Shown: in pieces, positions 6,868 through 14,906 of the stretch | How positions within the stretch are numbered: the first letter of the stretch is position 1 | How the letters are laid out: each line of letters begins with the position of its first letter | Origin: JAKPCT01 sp029553165 | GTDB lineage: Bacteria > Bacillota > UBA4882 > UBA8346 | Reading direction: 5' to 3' | Length of the DNA stretch: 44,244 nt | Assembly (NCBI GenBank): GCA_035359995.1 | Contig: DAORZT010000017.1 | Span: forward strand, 1-44,244 | Translations under genes and position numbers: made by a program | The notes under the pieces: generated by a model | What the model was told of the DNA's origin: nothing | The model's input: only the letters and a program-made list of their open reading frames with translations | Databases searched by the model: none

Positions 6868-8124
6868 ATGTCATTGGCATTACAGCAGGAAGAGCAATTC
6901 TCCTTATCTTACTCCGAGGTTGTCCGGGAACATCCCGATCTTCCCCCATTAGTGATTTTGAAGATTGATGTCCAGCGCCGTGGTGTCCATTATACCAAGA
7001 ACGCTTTACAGGTGATTGATCCTGCGGTGCATCAACTGCGGAGTCCCAATATTTTCGGGGCGCGGGATGCCCGACTAACACCGGTGCCGGATTCGTTGTT
7101 ACTCCGCGACGGTTCTTCAATTGTCGTTGACCCAACACCGCTGGAGCGCAATCCTTATTTGGTGGATGTAGTCGATGGCCAACTGGTGCTGACCGATCAG
7201 GGTGAGGTCTTAGAAACAGTCGACTTCTGGTCAAAACCGGATTTTTATGATAAAAAGACCAGTTCCGGGGTTTTAATGAACCATGTCATTACTGCCCGGC
7301 CGCAGCGTATCAATGTTTTTCCGTCAGGTTTTTGCTACTTCTGGGTTAATGATAAGGGTTGCCGTTTCTGCGATGTTGTCAATCATTTAAAACAGCAGCG
7401 GGCGGAGTTGGGAATTCCTACCCGTCAGAACCCGCAAGATGTCTTCGAAGCAGTCCGGGAAGCCTTGAAACAACCCGGCCGGTTCACCACAATTTGTCTG
7501 ACAGCGGGGTCGGATACCCGTGGGGCCGAACCGTTTGATCAGGAAGTCGATTATTACATCGAGATCCTGCAGGCAATCGGTGCGAACTTTAAAGTCAAGA
7601 AGTTCCCCAGCCAGTTGGTGGCCACGGCGTTCTCTGAAAAACAGCTGGCGCGGTTATATGAGGAGACCGGGTTAAGCAGTTACACCACTGATCTGGAAGT
7701 ATTGGACGAGGAGTTGTTTGAGTGGGTCTGTCCGGGAAAAGCGGAGTGGGTCGGTTATCGCGAGTGGAAGGACCGTTTAATCAGGGCGGTTGACATCTTC
7801 GGACGCGGTAACGTTGGCACCGGTATTGTTGGCGGCGTGGAAACCGCTAAACCTAACGGGTTTACCAGTGAGGAAGCAGCGTTACGGTCGACTTTGGAGG
7901 AGGCGGAGCACTTGATCAGCAATGGAGTCAATGTCGTGTTCTCGGTCTGGGTGCCGCGTCCCGGCTCGTATTTTAAAGACCAAAAAAGTCCGTCCCTTGA
8001 CTATTACGTCCGTTTAGCCAAAGGCTTGCATCAATTGCGGGTCAAATATGGCCTAAGGGTTGATTTTGATGATTACCGGCGCTGTGGTAATCATCCGGAT
8101 ACTGATTTGGCGCGGTTATTATAA
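6868..8124 (+). CDS. Radical SAM protein, copy 2 (noncanonical CX8CX2C cluster motif)
   Basis: A 418-residue tandem paralogue of the protein at 5085, similar throughout and identical at most positions. The cluster Cys are 156, 165 and 168 (SGFCYFWVNDKGCRFCDVV), again CX8CX2C. TAGSDTRGAEPFDQEV, VKKFPSQL, IVGGVETAKP and the C-terminal FDDYRRCGNHPDTDL are all conserved, so both copies look functional. Differences cluster in the N-terminal 120 residues and around ITARPQRINVFP. The ATG follows GGAGGGAGTGTTTTTAA; the words around the Shine-Dalgarno resemble those of copy 1, placing the duplication boundary just upstream. The next gene is a flavin split-barrel protein 47 bases away. Both could act together or on related substrates; the function is inferred only from context. 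Confidence 0.75.
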   Translation: MSLALQQEEQFSLSYSEVVREHPDLPPLVILKIDVQRRGVHYTKNALQVIDPAVHQLRSPNIFGARDARLTPVPDSLLLRDGSSIVVDPTPLERNPYLVDVVDGQLVLTDQGEVLETVDFWSKPDFYDKKTSSGVLMNHVITARPQRINVFPSGFCYFWVNDKGCRFCDVVNHLKQQRAELGIPTRQNPQDVFEAVREALKQPGRFTTICLTAGSDTRGAEPFDQEVDYYIEILQAIGANFKVKKFPSQLVATAFSEKQLARLYEETGLSSYTTDLEVLDEELFEWVCPGKAEWVGYREWKDRLIRAVDIFGRGNVGTGIVGGVETAKPNGFTSEEAALRSTLEEAEHLISNGVNVVFSVWVPRPGSYFKDQKSPSLDYYVRLAKGLHQLRVKYGLRVDFDDYRRCGNHPDTDLARLL

Positions 8125-8171
8125 TCTATCATAATGCAACTATTAAATTTATGAAAGGGAGCTGAGTGTAG

Positions 8172-8636
8172 ATGGCAGTACAATTGAGTGATGAAGTGAT
8201 CGCCATAATAAATGATTCGGAAACAGTGAAGGTCCTGGCAACAGTAGATCAGGACGGTAATCCCCGTGCAACGTTCAAACAGTCATTAGCTGTCGGAGAA
8301 GATGGTAATTTATTCTTTCTGGAGTTATTGGAGTCTTCTCAAAGCAACCGGAACCTGGTACGGAGTATCTGGTTTAACCGGAAAGTGACGGTTACGGTTC
8401 GGGGGAAGACGGGTCAGAGCTATCAGATTAAGGGCAGGCCGGTGCGGAATATTATTGCTGGACCGCTGTTCGAGCAGAAGTATGTTGAGGTCCGGGAACG
8501 GTTAGGTGATGTTGATTTAGCCGGGATCTGGATTATTGAGCCGGAGGAGATCAGCGATCAAACTTACAAGGCACGAAAAGCAACTGAAGAAGCAGCACAT
8601 CCTTTCTTTTTACATCTGGACCGCATCGCCAAATAA
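8172..8636 (+). CDS. Pyridoxamine 5'-phosphate oxidase-like flavin split-barrel protein
   Basis: A 154-residue cytoplasmic protein of the FMN-binding split-barrel superfamily: ETVKVLATVDQDGNPRATFK is the standard first hairpin, VGEDGNLFFLELLESSQSNR the second strand and phosphate-binding turn, KVTVTVRGKTGQSYQIKGRP the central strands. Members bind FMN, F420 or haem and act as small reductases or oxidases. It lies between radical SAM copy 2 and a binding-protein gene with gaps of 47 and 22 bases, so probably in the same operon; it could supply or accept electrons in the pathway. ATG 8172 follows AAAGGGAGCTGAG. Family confident, reaction unknown. Confidence 0.75.
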   Translation: MAVQLSDEVIAIINDSETVKVLATVDQDGNPRATFKQSLAVGEDGNLFFLELLESSQSNRNLVRSIWFNRKVTVTVRGKTGQSYQIKGRPVRNIIAGPLFEQKYVEVRERLGDVDLAGIWIIEPEEISDQTYKARKATEEAAHPFFLHLDRIAK

Positions 8637-8658
8637 TTAACAAGTGAGGTAGATAACG

Positions 8659-9642
8659 ATGAAAAAGATCTTAAAAATAATCTTGTTAATCAGCATAATT
8701 GCTCTGGTCTTTGCGCCGTTGGGTTATGGTAAGGTGCAGCGTGGGAACGCCGCTAAGGAGCTGCGGATCGCGCTCCAACCGATCCCGTTTTACGCTCCGC
8801 TTTTTATTGCGAAGCAGCAAGGTTGGTTGGAAGCAGAGTTGAAACAAGAAAAGGCCAAATTAAAATGGCACTTCTTCCTGTCAGGACCGGCAGTCAATGA
8901 AGCATTTGCTGCCGGACAGATCGATATCGGCTTGATGGGAGATACTCCAGCCCTGATTGCTAGGGCTTCCGGGCAGGACCTCCGGATTGTTAGCCTAGCT
9001 GCCAGTGGGCCGAAAGCGCAGGCGCTTGCCATCCCCAAAAACTCTAACATTAAATCGGTGAAGGAGCTGAAAGGGAAGCGGGTTGCGGTCATCAAAGGCA
9101 CCGGGGTTCATCACTTCCTGGCGTTGGCCTTTCAAAAGAATGGTCTTAAATTCAACGATGTCCAGATAGTCAATCTGCAGATTGAGGATATTGGCGCGGC
9201 ATTGACTTCGGGTAATGTTGAAGCAGGAGCAATTTGGGAACCCTATATCACCCAATGGGTCGAGAACGGCGGTATTCGGATCTTGACCGATGGAACCGGT
9301 ATTAAGAGAGGGTTATCAGTAATTCTCGTTTCCAATAAGTTTGCAGTTCAAAATCCGGCTTTGGTTAATGCCTTATTAAAAGCGTATCAACGCGGTTATG
9401 AATTCTTGAAGGCTGCTCCCCAGCAGGCAGCGGAATTAGTTGCCAAAGAAGTGAACCTGACCCCCAAACAATTGCTGCAGGTCTTTACCAAGTTTAATTA
9501 TTGGCCGGGGATCAGTGATGCTGATATTGATGATCTCAAAAAGAGTGAAGAGTTTATGCGGGATCAGAAAATCATTAGATCAAAAGTTGATATTGATGCG
9601 TTTGTCGACCGCCGCTATCTGCAAGCCGCTGGGATCAAATAG
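8659..9642 (+). CDS. ABC transporter solute-binding protein (SsuA/NMT1 type)
   Basis: A 327-residue exported binding protein: type I signal peptide at residues 1-24 (MKKILKIILLISIIALVFAP), no lipobox Cys. LRIALQPIPFYAPLFIAKQQ, AFAAGQIDIGLMGDTPALIA, and GKRVAVIKGTGVHHFLALAF followed by VEAGAIWEPYITQW are the class hallmarks; the IWEPY block lines the pocket in SsuA/TauA proteins. It heads a complete import set: permease 28 bases on, ATPase after that. A broken paralogue lies at 6398. The leader AAGTGAGGTAGATAACG gives a moderate Shine-Dalgarno. Ligand likely a sulfonate or related anion, by family and context only. Confidence 0.88.
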   Translation: MKKILKIILLISIIALVFAPLGYGKVQRGNAAKELRIALQPIPFYAPLFIAKQQGWLEAELKQEKAKLKWHFFLSGPAVNEAFAAGQIDIGLMGDTPALIARASGQDLRIVSLAASGPKAQALAIPKNSNIKSVKELKGKRVAVIKGTGVHHFLALAFQKNGLKFNDVQIVNLQIEDIGAALTSGNVEAGAIWEPYITQWVENGGIRILTDGTGIKRGLSVILVSNKFAVQNPALVNALLKAYQRGYEFLKAAPQQAAELVAKEVNLTPKQLLQVFTKFNYWPGISDADIDDLKKSEEFMRDQKIIRSKVDIDAFVDRRYLQAAGIK

Positions 9643-9670
9643 CGATTAACTGGATTCGGAGGTGGTAGTG

Positions 9671-10468
9671 ATGTACAGAAAACTGCGTCTGTGGCAGACG
9701 AGTACTGATTTGAAAAAGATTTTTCTATATTTTAGTCTTGCGTTGGGAGTGCTATTTGTATGGCAGGTTTTGGGTGTTATCGGTTGGCTTAATCCGGTGA
9801 TCATCCCGTCACTTTCAACAGTGTTTCGTTCATTCGGCGAATATTTGAGCAGCGGGGAACTGTTCAGACATATCGGAGTAAGTATTATCAGAGTTTTAGA
9901 AGGATTTGGTCTAGCGGCAACCTTGGGGATCGGTCTGGGGCTGGCGATCGGCCTATCCCGGACACTGGACCGGATGACTGACCTGCTCATCCAGATCCTC
10001 AAGCCAATTCCCCCGATTGCCTGGATTCCGCTGGCGATCATCTGGTTTGGAATTGGCGAGGCGTCAAAGATCTTCATTATCTTCATCGGTGCTTTTTATC
10101 CGATTTTGATCAGTGTGATCGATGGTATTCGCCGGATTGATCCCAAGCTGATCGAGTTGGCGAAGATCCTCGAAGTCCCCCGGCGACGGTTTATTAAGGA
10201 TTTGATTCTACTGGGAATTTTACCACCGGTCATGACCGGGTTACGGGTTGGACTGGGAATTGCCTGGATGTGTGTGGTGGCCGCAGAATTAATCGCTGCC
10301 AGCGAAGGAGTAGGGTATCTGATTATGGATGCCAGGCAACTCTCCCAATCGGATGTGGTGATCGTCGGAATGTTTACGATTGGGGTGATCGGTAAACTGA
10401 TGGATAGTCTGCTGCGATGGCTGAATAAACGGATTTTAGTCTGGAATGTCACTTATTTGGGAGATTGA
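9671..10468 (+). CDS. ABC transporter permease (SsuC/TauC type)
   Basis: A 265-residue inner-membrane protein with about six hydrophobic segments (first at residues 18-40). The cytoplasmic EAA loop that docks to the ATPase reads ELAKILEVPRRRFIKDLILL with the usual following Pro (GILPP). ATG 9671 follows GGAGG at 8 bases; the in-frame GTG codons at 9662 and 9668 overlap or crowd that site. It sits between the binding-protein gene at 8659 and the ATPase gene at 10485, the typical order for this family. It may also serve the binding protein encoded at 3108, whose unit has no permease gene. Confidence 0.9.
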   Translation: MYRKLRLWQTSTDLKKIFLYFSLALGVLFVWQVLGVIGWLNPVIIPSLSTVFRSFGEYLSSGELFRHIGVSIIRVLEGFGLAATLGIGLGLAIGLSRTLDRMTDLLIQILKPIPPIAWIPLAIIWFGIGEASKIFIIFIGAFYPILISVIDGIRRIDPKLIELAKILEVPRRRFIKDLILLGILPPVMTGLRVGLGIAWMCVVAAELIAASEGVGYLIMDARQLSQSDVVIVGMFTIGVIGKLMDSLLRWLNKRILVWNVTYLGD

Positions 10469-10484
10469 TTTGAGGTGATGCATA

Positions 10485-11261
10485 ATGGCAGTCGATGGTA
10501 ATTTGGTAATTCGTAATTTGAACAAAGAGTATGTTAATGGGCAGACGGTAATTAAGGTATTGCAAGATATTAACTTGGAGATAAACAAAGGTGAATTTAT
10601 CAGTATTGTCGGTGGCAGTGGTTGCGGAAAAACAACTTTACTGCGGATCATTGCCGGATTGGAAACTGCTTATCAAGGTTCGGTAACTTTGGCAAGAAGG
10701 CCGCTTGTCGGTTGCGGGCTGGACCGAGGGGTTGTCTTTCAGGAACACCGTTTGCTGCCGTGGCGTACCGTCAAAGATAATATCGCTTTTGCGTTGAATA
10801 ACGTTACGCCTGAAGAACGGGAGCAGATTATCCAGGAACATATCGATTTAGTCGGATTAACCGGATTTGAGCACGCTTACCCCCACCAATTATCGGGGGG
10901 AATGGCGCAACGGGTAGCGATTGCCCGCGCTTTGGTTAACCGGCCCGAGATTTTGTTGCTGGATGAACCGTTCGGTGCTTTGGATGCTTTAACCAGAATT
11001 CAAATGCAGCAAGAGATCTTGCGGATCTGGGAGATTGAAAAGAACACAATGATCCTGGTGACTCACGATATTGATGAAGCAATTTATTTGGGCGACCGGG
11101 TAATCGTGATGTCGAGCCGGCCGGGAACAATCAAAAAGATCTTACCGGTTAACCTGCCGCGTCCCAGAGATCGGAACCATGTGGAGTTTGCCTATCTGCG
11201 GCGGGAGATCTACCGGGAATTCTTTGCCAGTAAGGATGATGATCTGGTCTATGCAATTTAG
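10485..11261 (+). CDS. ABC transporter ATP-binding protein (SsuB/TauB type)
   Basis: A 258-residue cytoplasmic ATPase. Walker A GGSGCGKTT, signature LSGGMAQR, Walker B ILLLDEPFGALD, switch His in LVTHDIDEA; all catalytic residues present. The Q-loop region FQEHRLLPWRTVKDNI is typical of nitrate/sulfonate importers. ATG 10485 follows GAGGTGATG and lies 16 bases after the permease gene. It is the last gene of the first sulfur operon, closed by the terminator at 11292-11326. Confidence 0.92.
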   Translation: MAVDGNLVIRNLNKEYVNGQTVIKVLQDINLEINKGEFISIVGGSGCGKTTLLRIIAGLETAYQGSVTLARRPLVGCGLDRGVVFQEHRLLPWRTVKDNIAFALNNVTPEEREQIIQEHIDLVGLTGFEHAYPHQLSGGMAQRVAIARALVNRPEILLLDEPFGALDALTRIQMQQEILRIWEIEKNTMILVTHDIDEAIYLGDRVIVMSSRPGTIKKILPVNLPRPRDRNHVEFAYLRREIYREFFASKDDDLVYAI

Positions 11262-11284
11262 CAATATGATTGGAGCAGTTTTCA

Positions 11285-11326
11285 AATTAATTGGCTACCT
11301 ACTTATTTGCGGTAGCCATTTTATTT
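11285..11326 (+). terminator. Terminator of the first transporter operon (also direct-repeat copy 1)
   Basis: TGGCTACC (11292-11299)/GGTAGCCA (11311-11318) followed by TTTTATTTTG. The 34-base word around it recurs in the same orientation at about 12125-12158 with three mismatches, flanking the membrane-protein gene. Confidence 0.8.
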
Positions 11327-11336
11327 TGTTTGGATA

Positions 11337-11966
11337 TTATAATTCCGGTTTCATCAAGTTGATCCCCAGTATCAAACATCCTGCTGCAAACATTAATACG
11401 CCCAGAATGCCCAGGTAGACCGTGAACATTGAACCGACTGCATAGAGGATAGCGCCGGTTAAAAATAAAATACCGCCAATTTTTTGAAATACTTTCGAAC
11501 GAATGAGAACGATGCCGAAGAGTAGTACCCCAAGCAAGACAGAGGCACTGAAAATGATACTAAAGATCGTTACTAAAGGGTGATTAATCATGATATTCTC
11601 ACTGAGAAGAGGAACAGCTGGTTCATAAGCGACAATAACCGGATAAAGAAAGATTTTCCACGTTAATTGGGCAGCTTGGAATATGTAAGCGATCGTAATT
11701 ACAATATATCCAATCAAGCCCAGCCAACCTGATGTTTGATATAGACGGCTGTAGATTGCGGTAAATCCAAAAATGGTTAAAATCATTGCTGGTAAAGCTA
11801 TGGTATTAATCCAAATCCAGTCAGGATCCTTGACCATCAGTGAAAAATCGGCAGTTAAGGCTTCCCGGGGCAACAGAAAGGTCCAACAAATAGTCCAAAC
11901 CACAAAGGTAATTGCTCCGATAATGATAGCGTATGCACCTGTTTTTTGTAATGTTTTCAGTTCCAT
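11337..11966 (-). CDS. Hypothetical multi-pass membrane protein (DUF4386-like)
   Basis: A 209-residue protein with about six membrane segments: near residues 12-31, 53-72, 81-100, 134-155, 163-180 and 183-203. The layout resembles small DUF4386-type membrane proteins, but that label is a guess from topology, and no catalytic motif is seen. It is transcribed opposite to the transporter operon and ends just past that operon's terminator. It lies between two 34-base direct repeats (11285 and 12125), suggesting insertion or duplication between the ATPase and hydrolase genes. Function unknown. Confidence 0.65.
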   Translation of the reverse strand: MELKTLQKTGAYAIIIGAITFVVWTICWTFLLPREALTADFSLMVKDPDWIWINTIALPAMILTIFGFTAIYSRLYQTSGWLGLIGYIVITIAYIFQAAQLTWKIFLYPVIVAYEPAVPLLSENIMINHPLVTIFSIIFSASVLLGVLLFGIVLIRSKVFQKIGGILFLTGAILYAVGSMFTVYLGILGVLMFAAGCLILGINLMKPEL

Positions 11967-12124
11967 TTGATCAGCTCTTTTCGTAGAATTTTTGATAATT
12001 GTTATGCTTTTAGAGATGGCAATATTCAGACTATTATTAAAACAACATTATATTACCTGATGAAAAGAAAATCAAGCTTCGAGAGATATCCGGACGATAA
12101 TCGTGGAACTGATGGACCAATTAC

Positions 12125-12158
12125 AATTAATTGGCTACCTAGATGTTTGCGGTAGCCA
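12125..12158 (+). repeat. Direct-repeat copy 2 (terminator-like palindrome)
   Basis: AATTAATTGGCTACCTA, four variable bases, then TTTGCGGTAGCCA: 31 of 34 bases match the terminator at 11285-11318. This copy overlaps the last codons of the hydrolase gene and has no T tract on either strand, so it is unlikely to terminate well. Confidence 0.7.
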
Positions 12159-13011
12159 ATGTTGTTTGCTGCTGTTTCATTAAGAATGATCGGAGATAGG
12201 AGTTAACGATCTGCGGTTGTTCATAGTGGGGGAGATGGCCCGCCTGATCGATCCAGTGAAATTCGGGGTGCAAAATTTGACAGAGTTTTTCGGCTCCTAC
12301 CGGAGGAGTGGTCTGGTCGGCGGTTCCCCAAAGGAGGAGGACGGATTTATGGTGGTGAGCAATTGCTTCGTAATTCGGAGTCGGGTCTTTACTGATGAAA
12401 TAGCGTAAAGTAGAGAGTAATGCCGCTCCAAAACCATCAAATTGCATCTGTTCTTTAAAACGATCAGCCCAGTATTGAAACTTCTCCGGTTGAAAGAAGT
12501 CTTTCAATTGTTGCTGCGGCGCTGCTGGCAGGAAAGACTGTTTCATCAGTAATTCGCCGATTAGCGGTACCCTTAACAATCCGATCCGCCATTTTTCGAA
12601 CAACGGATCAATTAAGACGATTTTAGCGACCCGTTCCGGATGGGTCGCGGTAAAGGCGGCAGCGACAGCTCCGCCCATCGATGTTGCAATGATGTGAATC
12701 GGTCCTGTTATCGCTAAAGCATCAAGCAGTTCCTGTATTTGGATGACAAAAAGCTCTTGATTGTAGATTGTCAGTGGACGATCCGACAATCCCCGGCCGT
12801 AAAGGTCGTAACGGATCACCCGGAAACCGGCCTGTGCCAATACTCTGAAATTATGATCCCACATGTAGTACGGTACTGAAAAACCGTGGATGAACAGGAC
12901 AACCGGTCCGGTTTTTGCTCCGGCAGTTTCGTAATGGGTGTAACCTTTGGAAAGGCGGATAAATTTACCCGGAGCGTTATTACGGACCTTTGAATTGATA
13001 ACTGCAGTCAT
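12139..13011 (-). CDS. Alpha/beta hydrolase
   Basis: A 290-residue soluble alpha/beta-fold hydrolase. Oxyanion-hole motif FIHGFSVPYYMWD (residues 40-52); nucleophile Ser111 in ATSMGG, an alanine variant of the usual GxSxG elbow; acid Asp232 in LLWGTADQTTPP; base His259 in IDQAGHLPHYEQP. The triad is complete. No signal peptide. It could be an esterase, thioesterase, C-C hydrolase or haloperoxidase-like enzyme; the sequence does not decide. Its promoter carries a strong CymR-type operator (13062-13081), so it is likely expressed under sulfur limitation with the transporter island. The 3' end overlaps a palindrome at 12132-12158. Confidence 0.82.
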   Translation of the reverse strand: MTAVINSKVRNNAPGKFIRLSKGYTHYETAGAKTGPVVLFIHGFSVPYYMWDHNFRVLAQAGFRVIRYDLYGRGLSDRPLTIYNQELFVIQIQELLDALAITGPIHIIATSMGGAVAAAFTATHPERVAKIVLIDPLFEKWRIGLLRVPLIGELLMKQSFLPAAPQQQLKDFFQPEKFQYWADRFKEQMQFDGFGAALLSTLRYFISKDPTPNYEAIAHHHKSVLLLWGTADQTTPPVGAEKLCQILHPEFHWIDQAGHLPHYEQPQIVNSYLRSFLMKQQQTTLATANI

Positions 13012-13061
13012 TGAATCACAACCTTGTTATGGGGATTTAATCATATTTAAGAATAAATATA

Positions 13062-13114
13062 ATAATTCCTATCGGATTACTAATATATTACCAAACAGCT
13101 TCCTCCTTTGTCAA
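13062..13114 (-). promoter_or_regulatory. Hydrolase promoter with CymR-type operator
   Basis: Reading the minus strand, TTGACA (13114-13109), an 18-base spacer and TAATAT (13090-13085) form a good sigma-A promoter. Directly after the -10 lies AGTAATCCGATAGGAATTAT (13081-13062), which matches the cymR operator in AGTAAT, ATAGGAAT and the last T, at the same place relative to the promoter. Confidence 0.7.
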
Positions 13115-13281
13115 GGAAGAATTGTCCGAAAAACTCTGTATATCATGGAATCAGTCTCAATTACCAGTGATGTCCGTTATTAAAGGATCTAAAGTTATTA
13201 AACTAAATAACAAAAAATGACGAAATAAGTAAGAGCTTAGAATAGAGTGATTAAATTAAAAGAAGAAAGGATGCTGTCATT

Positions 13282-13707
13282 ATGCTGTGGAAGGACCATT
13301 ATGAACTCGGCGTACCTGAAATTGACGCGCAGCATAAAGAATTATTCAGGCGTGTTGAATCGTTTTTACAGGTATTGCGGTCAGAGGACAGTTGGACTGA
13401 AAAAGTTCCGAAAATCAATGAGACACTGGAGTTTATGAAGAAGTACGTTGTCGAGCATTTTCACGATGAGGAAGCATACCAGCTACGGATCGATTATCCG
13501 GGATATGAGGCTCATAAAGAGATCCATAACGGGATGGTCAATTATGTACTTGAGGTCTCAAAACAATATCAAGAATCCGATTTTAATGAACAATTAATGC
13601 AACAGTTTGGAGGCAGGCTGTTAGCATGGTTGGTTAATCATGTCGCCGCTGAAGACCAACGGATTGCGGAATATGCCAAGAAAGGGGTGAGCAGCAATGG
13701 AAGATAA
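13282..13707 (+). CDS. Bacteriohemerythrin
   Basis: A 141-residue four-helix-bundle O2-binding protein. The di-iron ligands can all be placed: His18 (DAQHKELF), His59 and Glu63 (HFHDEE), His78 and His82 (EAHKEIH), His120 and Asp125 (HVAAED). Single-domain bacteriohemerythrins bind O2 reversibly and act in O2 sensing, storage or delivery; in anaerobes they may scavenge O2. ATG 13282 follows AAGAAAGGATGCTGTC. It overlaps the CheX gene by 11 bases, implying coupled translation and a role in aerotaxis-type signalling. Confidence 0.92.
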   Translation: MLWKDHYELGVPEIDAQHKELFRRVESFLQVLRSEDSWTEKVPKINETLEFMKKYVVEHFHDEEAYQLRIDYPGYEAHKEIHNGMVNYVLEVSKQYQESDFNEQLMQQFGGRLLAWLVNHVAAEDQRIAEYAKKGVSSNGR

Positions 13708-14143
13708 ACTGTATCAAACATTTGTTGCTGCGACTCATAATGTCTTTAATTTGATGCTGAACATCTCTGAAGTTTCTGCTCATCCGGGAGCGGATTTCAA
13801 TTGTGATAATGAGATTGATATTGCCATCGGTGTTATTGGCGACCTTCAGGGAGAGATTATTTACCGTTTTCCAATCTCAACCTCGCTTCAGCTCGTACGT
13901 CATATGAGCGGGATGGAGTTTAATGAAGTCGATGCCTTTGTGACCTCGGCAATCTCCGAGATAGCTAATATCATCAGCGGTAATGTCCTGATTTCACTTT
14001 CCGAAAATATGAAGTGCGATATTTTACCACCGGTGCAACGCCAACGTGATGACGCTAAAGAGTATGAGATAAGAACGAGCTGTTGTATTGGTGCTTCAAT
14101 CGGAAATATCTGTTTGGAAATTAGATTGAATAAAGCAGCGTGA
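13697..14143 (+). CDS. cheX: CheX-like chemotaxis phosphatase
   Basis: A 148-residue protein of the CheC/CheX/FliY family. The phosphatase signature ExxN is present once (Glu88-x2-Asn91 in SEIANIISGN) as in CheX, with strands MEDKLYQTFVAATHNVFNLM and DIAIGVIGDLQGEIIYRFP around it. CheX dephosphorylates CheY-P. No other chemotaxis gene is in the window, so this may act on a stand-alone response regulator. Its start lies inside the hemerythrin gene (GTGAGCAGCAATGG), so the two are co-translated. A terminator follows. Confidence 0.85.
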   Translation: MEDKLYQTFVAATHNVFNLMLNISEVSAHPGADFNCDNEIDIAIGVIGDLQGEIIYRFPISTSLQLVRHMSGMEFNEVDAFVTSAISEIANIISGNVLISLSENMKCDILPPVQRQRDDAKEYEIRTSCCIGASIGNICLEIRLNKAA

Positions 14144-14181
14144 CCCAGTAAAATATTTTTTTAAACGCTCTGGACTTCAAC

Positions 14182-14228
14182 AATGGGTTTGCGGGTGATA
14201 CCGGAAACCCATTAATATTTTTAGACTT
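14182..14228 (+). terminator. Terminator after cheX
   Basis: AATGGGTTT, a 14-base loop holding CGG...CCG, then AAACCCATT and an AT-rich, T-containing tail: a perfect 9-bp stem 39 bases after the stop. Confidence 0.7.
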
Positions 14229-14385
14229 TTAATTTATAGATGGAGACGTCAAGAATTGTGCTTTGTCATTCTTGGTTGCTTTTTGATGTATCGGTGTTGC
14301 TACAATGGATTAAGGTTCTAAGAAAGGAGCCTTGCGACGCATCTTTTCAGGATGAAAAACCTGCGGTCGCTGTCGCCGATGTCTA

Positions 14386-14745
14386 TAAAAACCTCCTATT
14401 TTTAAAGCCGCGCGCCAACCTACCTCCCTGTTGGCGAATTAGTACTAGGAAGAGACTCATTTTGTAAGCTCAAAGACCAAAATAACCGCTGGGTAAAGCA
14501 TTAGCCAACCAAGGAGGTTGGCGTGCGTGGCATCGAAACAGGGATGTTTCATTGCCATCGCCAATCGGAAGCCTGGGCCCCATTGGCAGACAGAAGGCCA
14601 GGAGGGCGAAAACCCACTAAAAACCTTGGATGATTTAAGGAGGACCGGAACCATACGGTTCCGGCGCCTTTTTGGTCACTTTTTGGGCGCACAAAAAGTG
14701 ACCCGCCGCCGGAACAGTGGATCAGAGAGAAAAGCATTCAAATAG
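14386..14745 (+). repeat. Dispersed hairpin-rich repeat, copy A
   Basis: The first part, AAAAACCTCCTATTTTTAA then CGCCAAC-N-GTTGGCG, matches 35547-35590. The middle has GCCAACC/GGTTGGC, and the end has AACCTTGGATGATTTAAGG, CCGGAACC-atac-GGTTCCGG, GTCACTTTTTG-N-CAAAAAGTGAC and GTGGATCAGAGAGAAAA; the flanking words match copy C at 1795-1876. The short frames inside show no protein character. Stretch 14230-15117 has no gene I can support. The element may be an RNA-forming repeat of this genome. Confidence 0.55.
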
Positions 14746-14906
14746 ACATCATTGATAATCATTCAAATAACCATCTGTTTAAAACTGATGACTTATAATA
14801 CTTGCAAAATCAAGTAGTTATTGATCATCTTATTTTTTAGCTTTTAAATCTAGGAATTTTTTCTCGACTAAAATGAACCGCTAACCTTCATTACAATTCT
14901 TCTAAA

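Noticed and set aside
6398..6952. A 184-residue intact binding protein
   Set aside because: The last 40 or so codons are out of frame with the paralogue and run into the next gene; this is a frameshifted, truncated copy.
4936..8124. Radical SAM plus small peptide as a ribosomal peptide (RiPP) system
   Set aside because: No SPASM or RRE domain, no peptidase or exporter of that type nearby, and the 21-residue frame lacks a core region.
14240..14745. Several 62-75 codon frames on both strands in the repeat region
   Set aside because: They span palindromes and repeat modules, conflict with each other, and have no family-like sequence.
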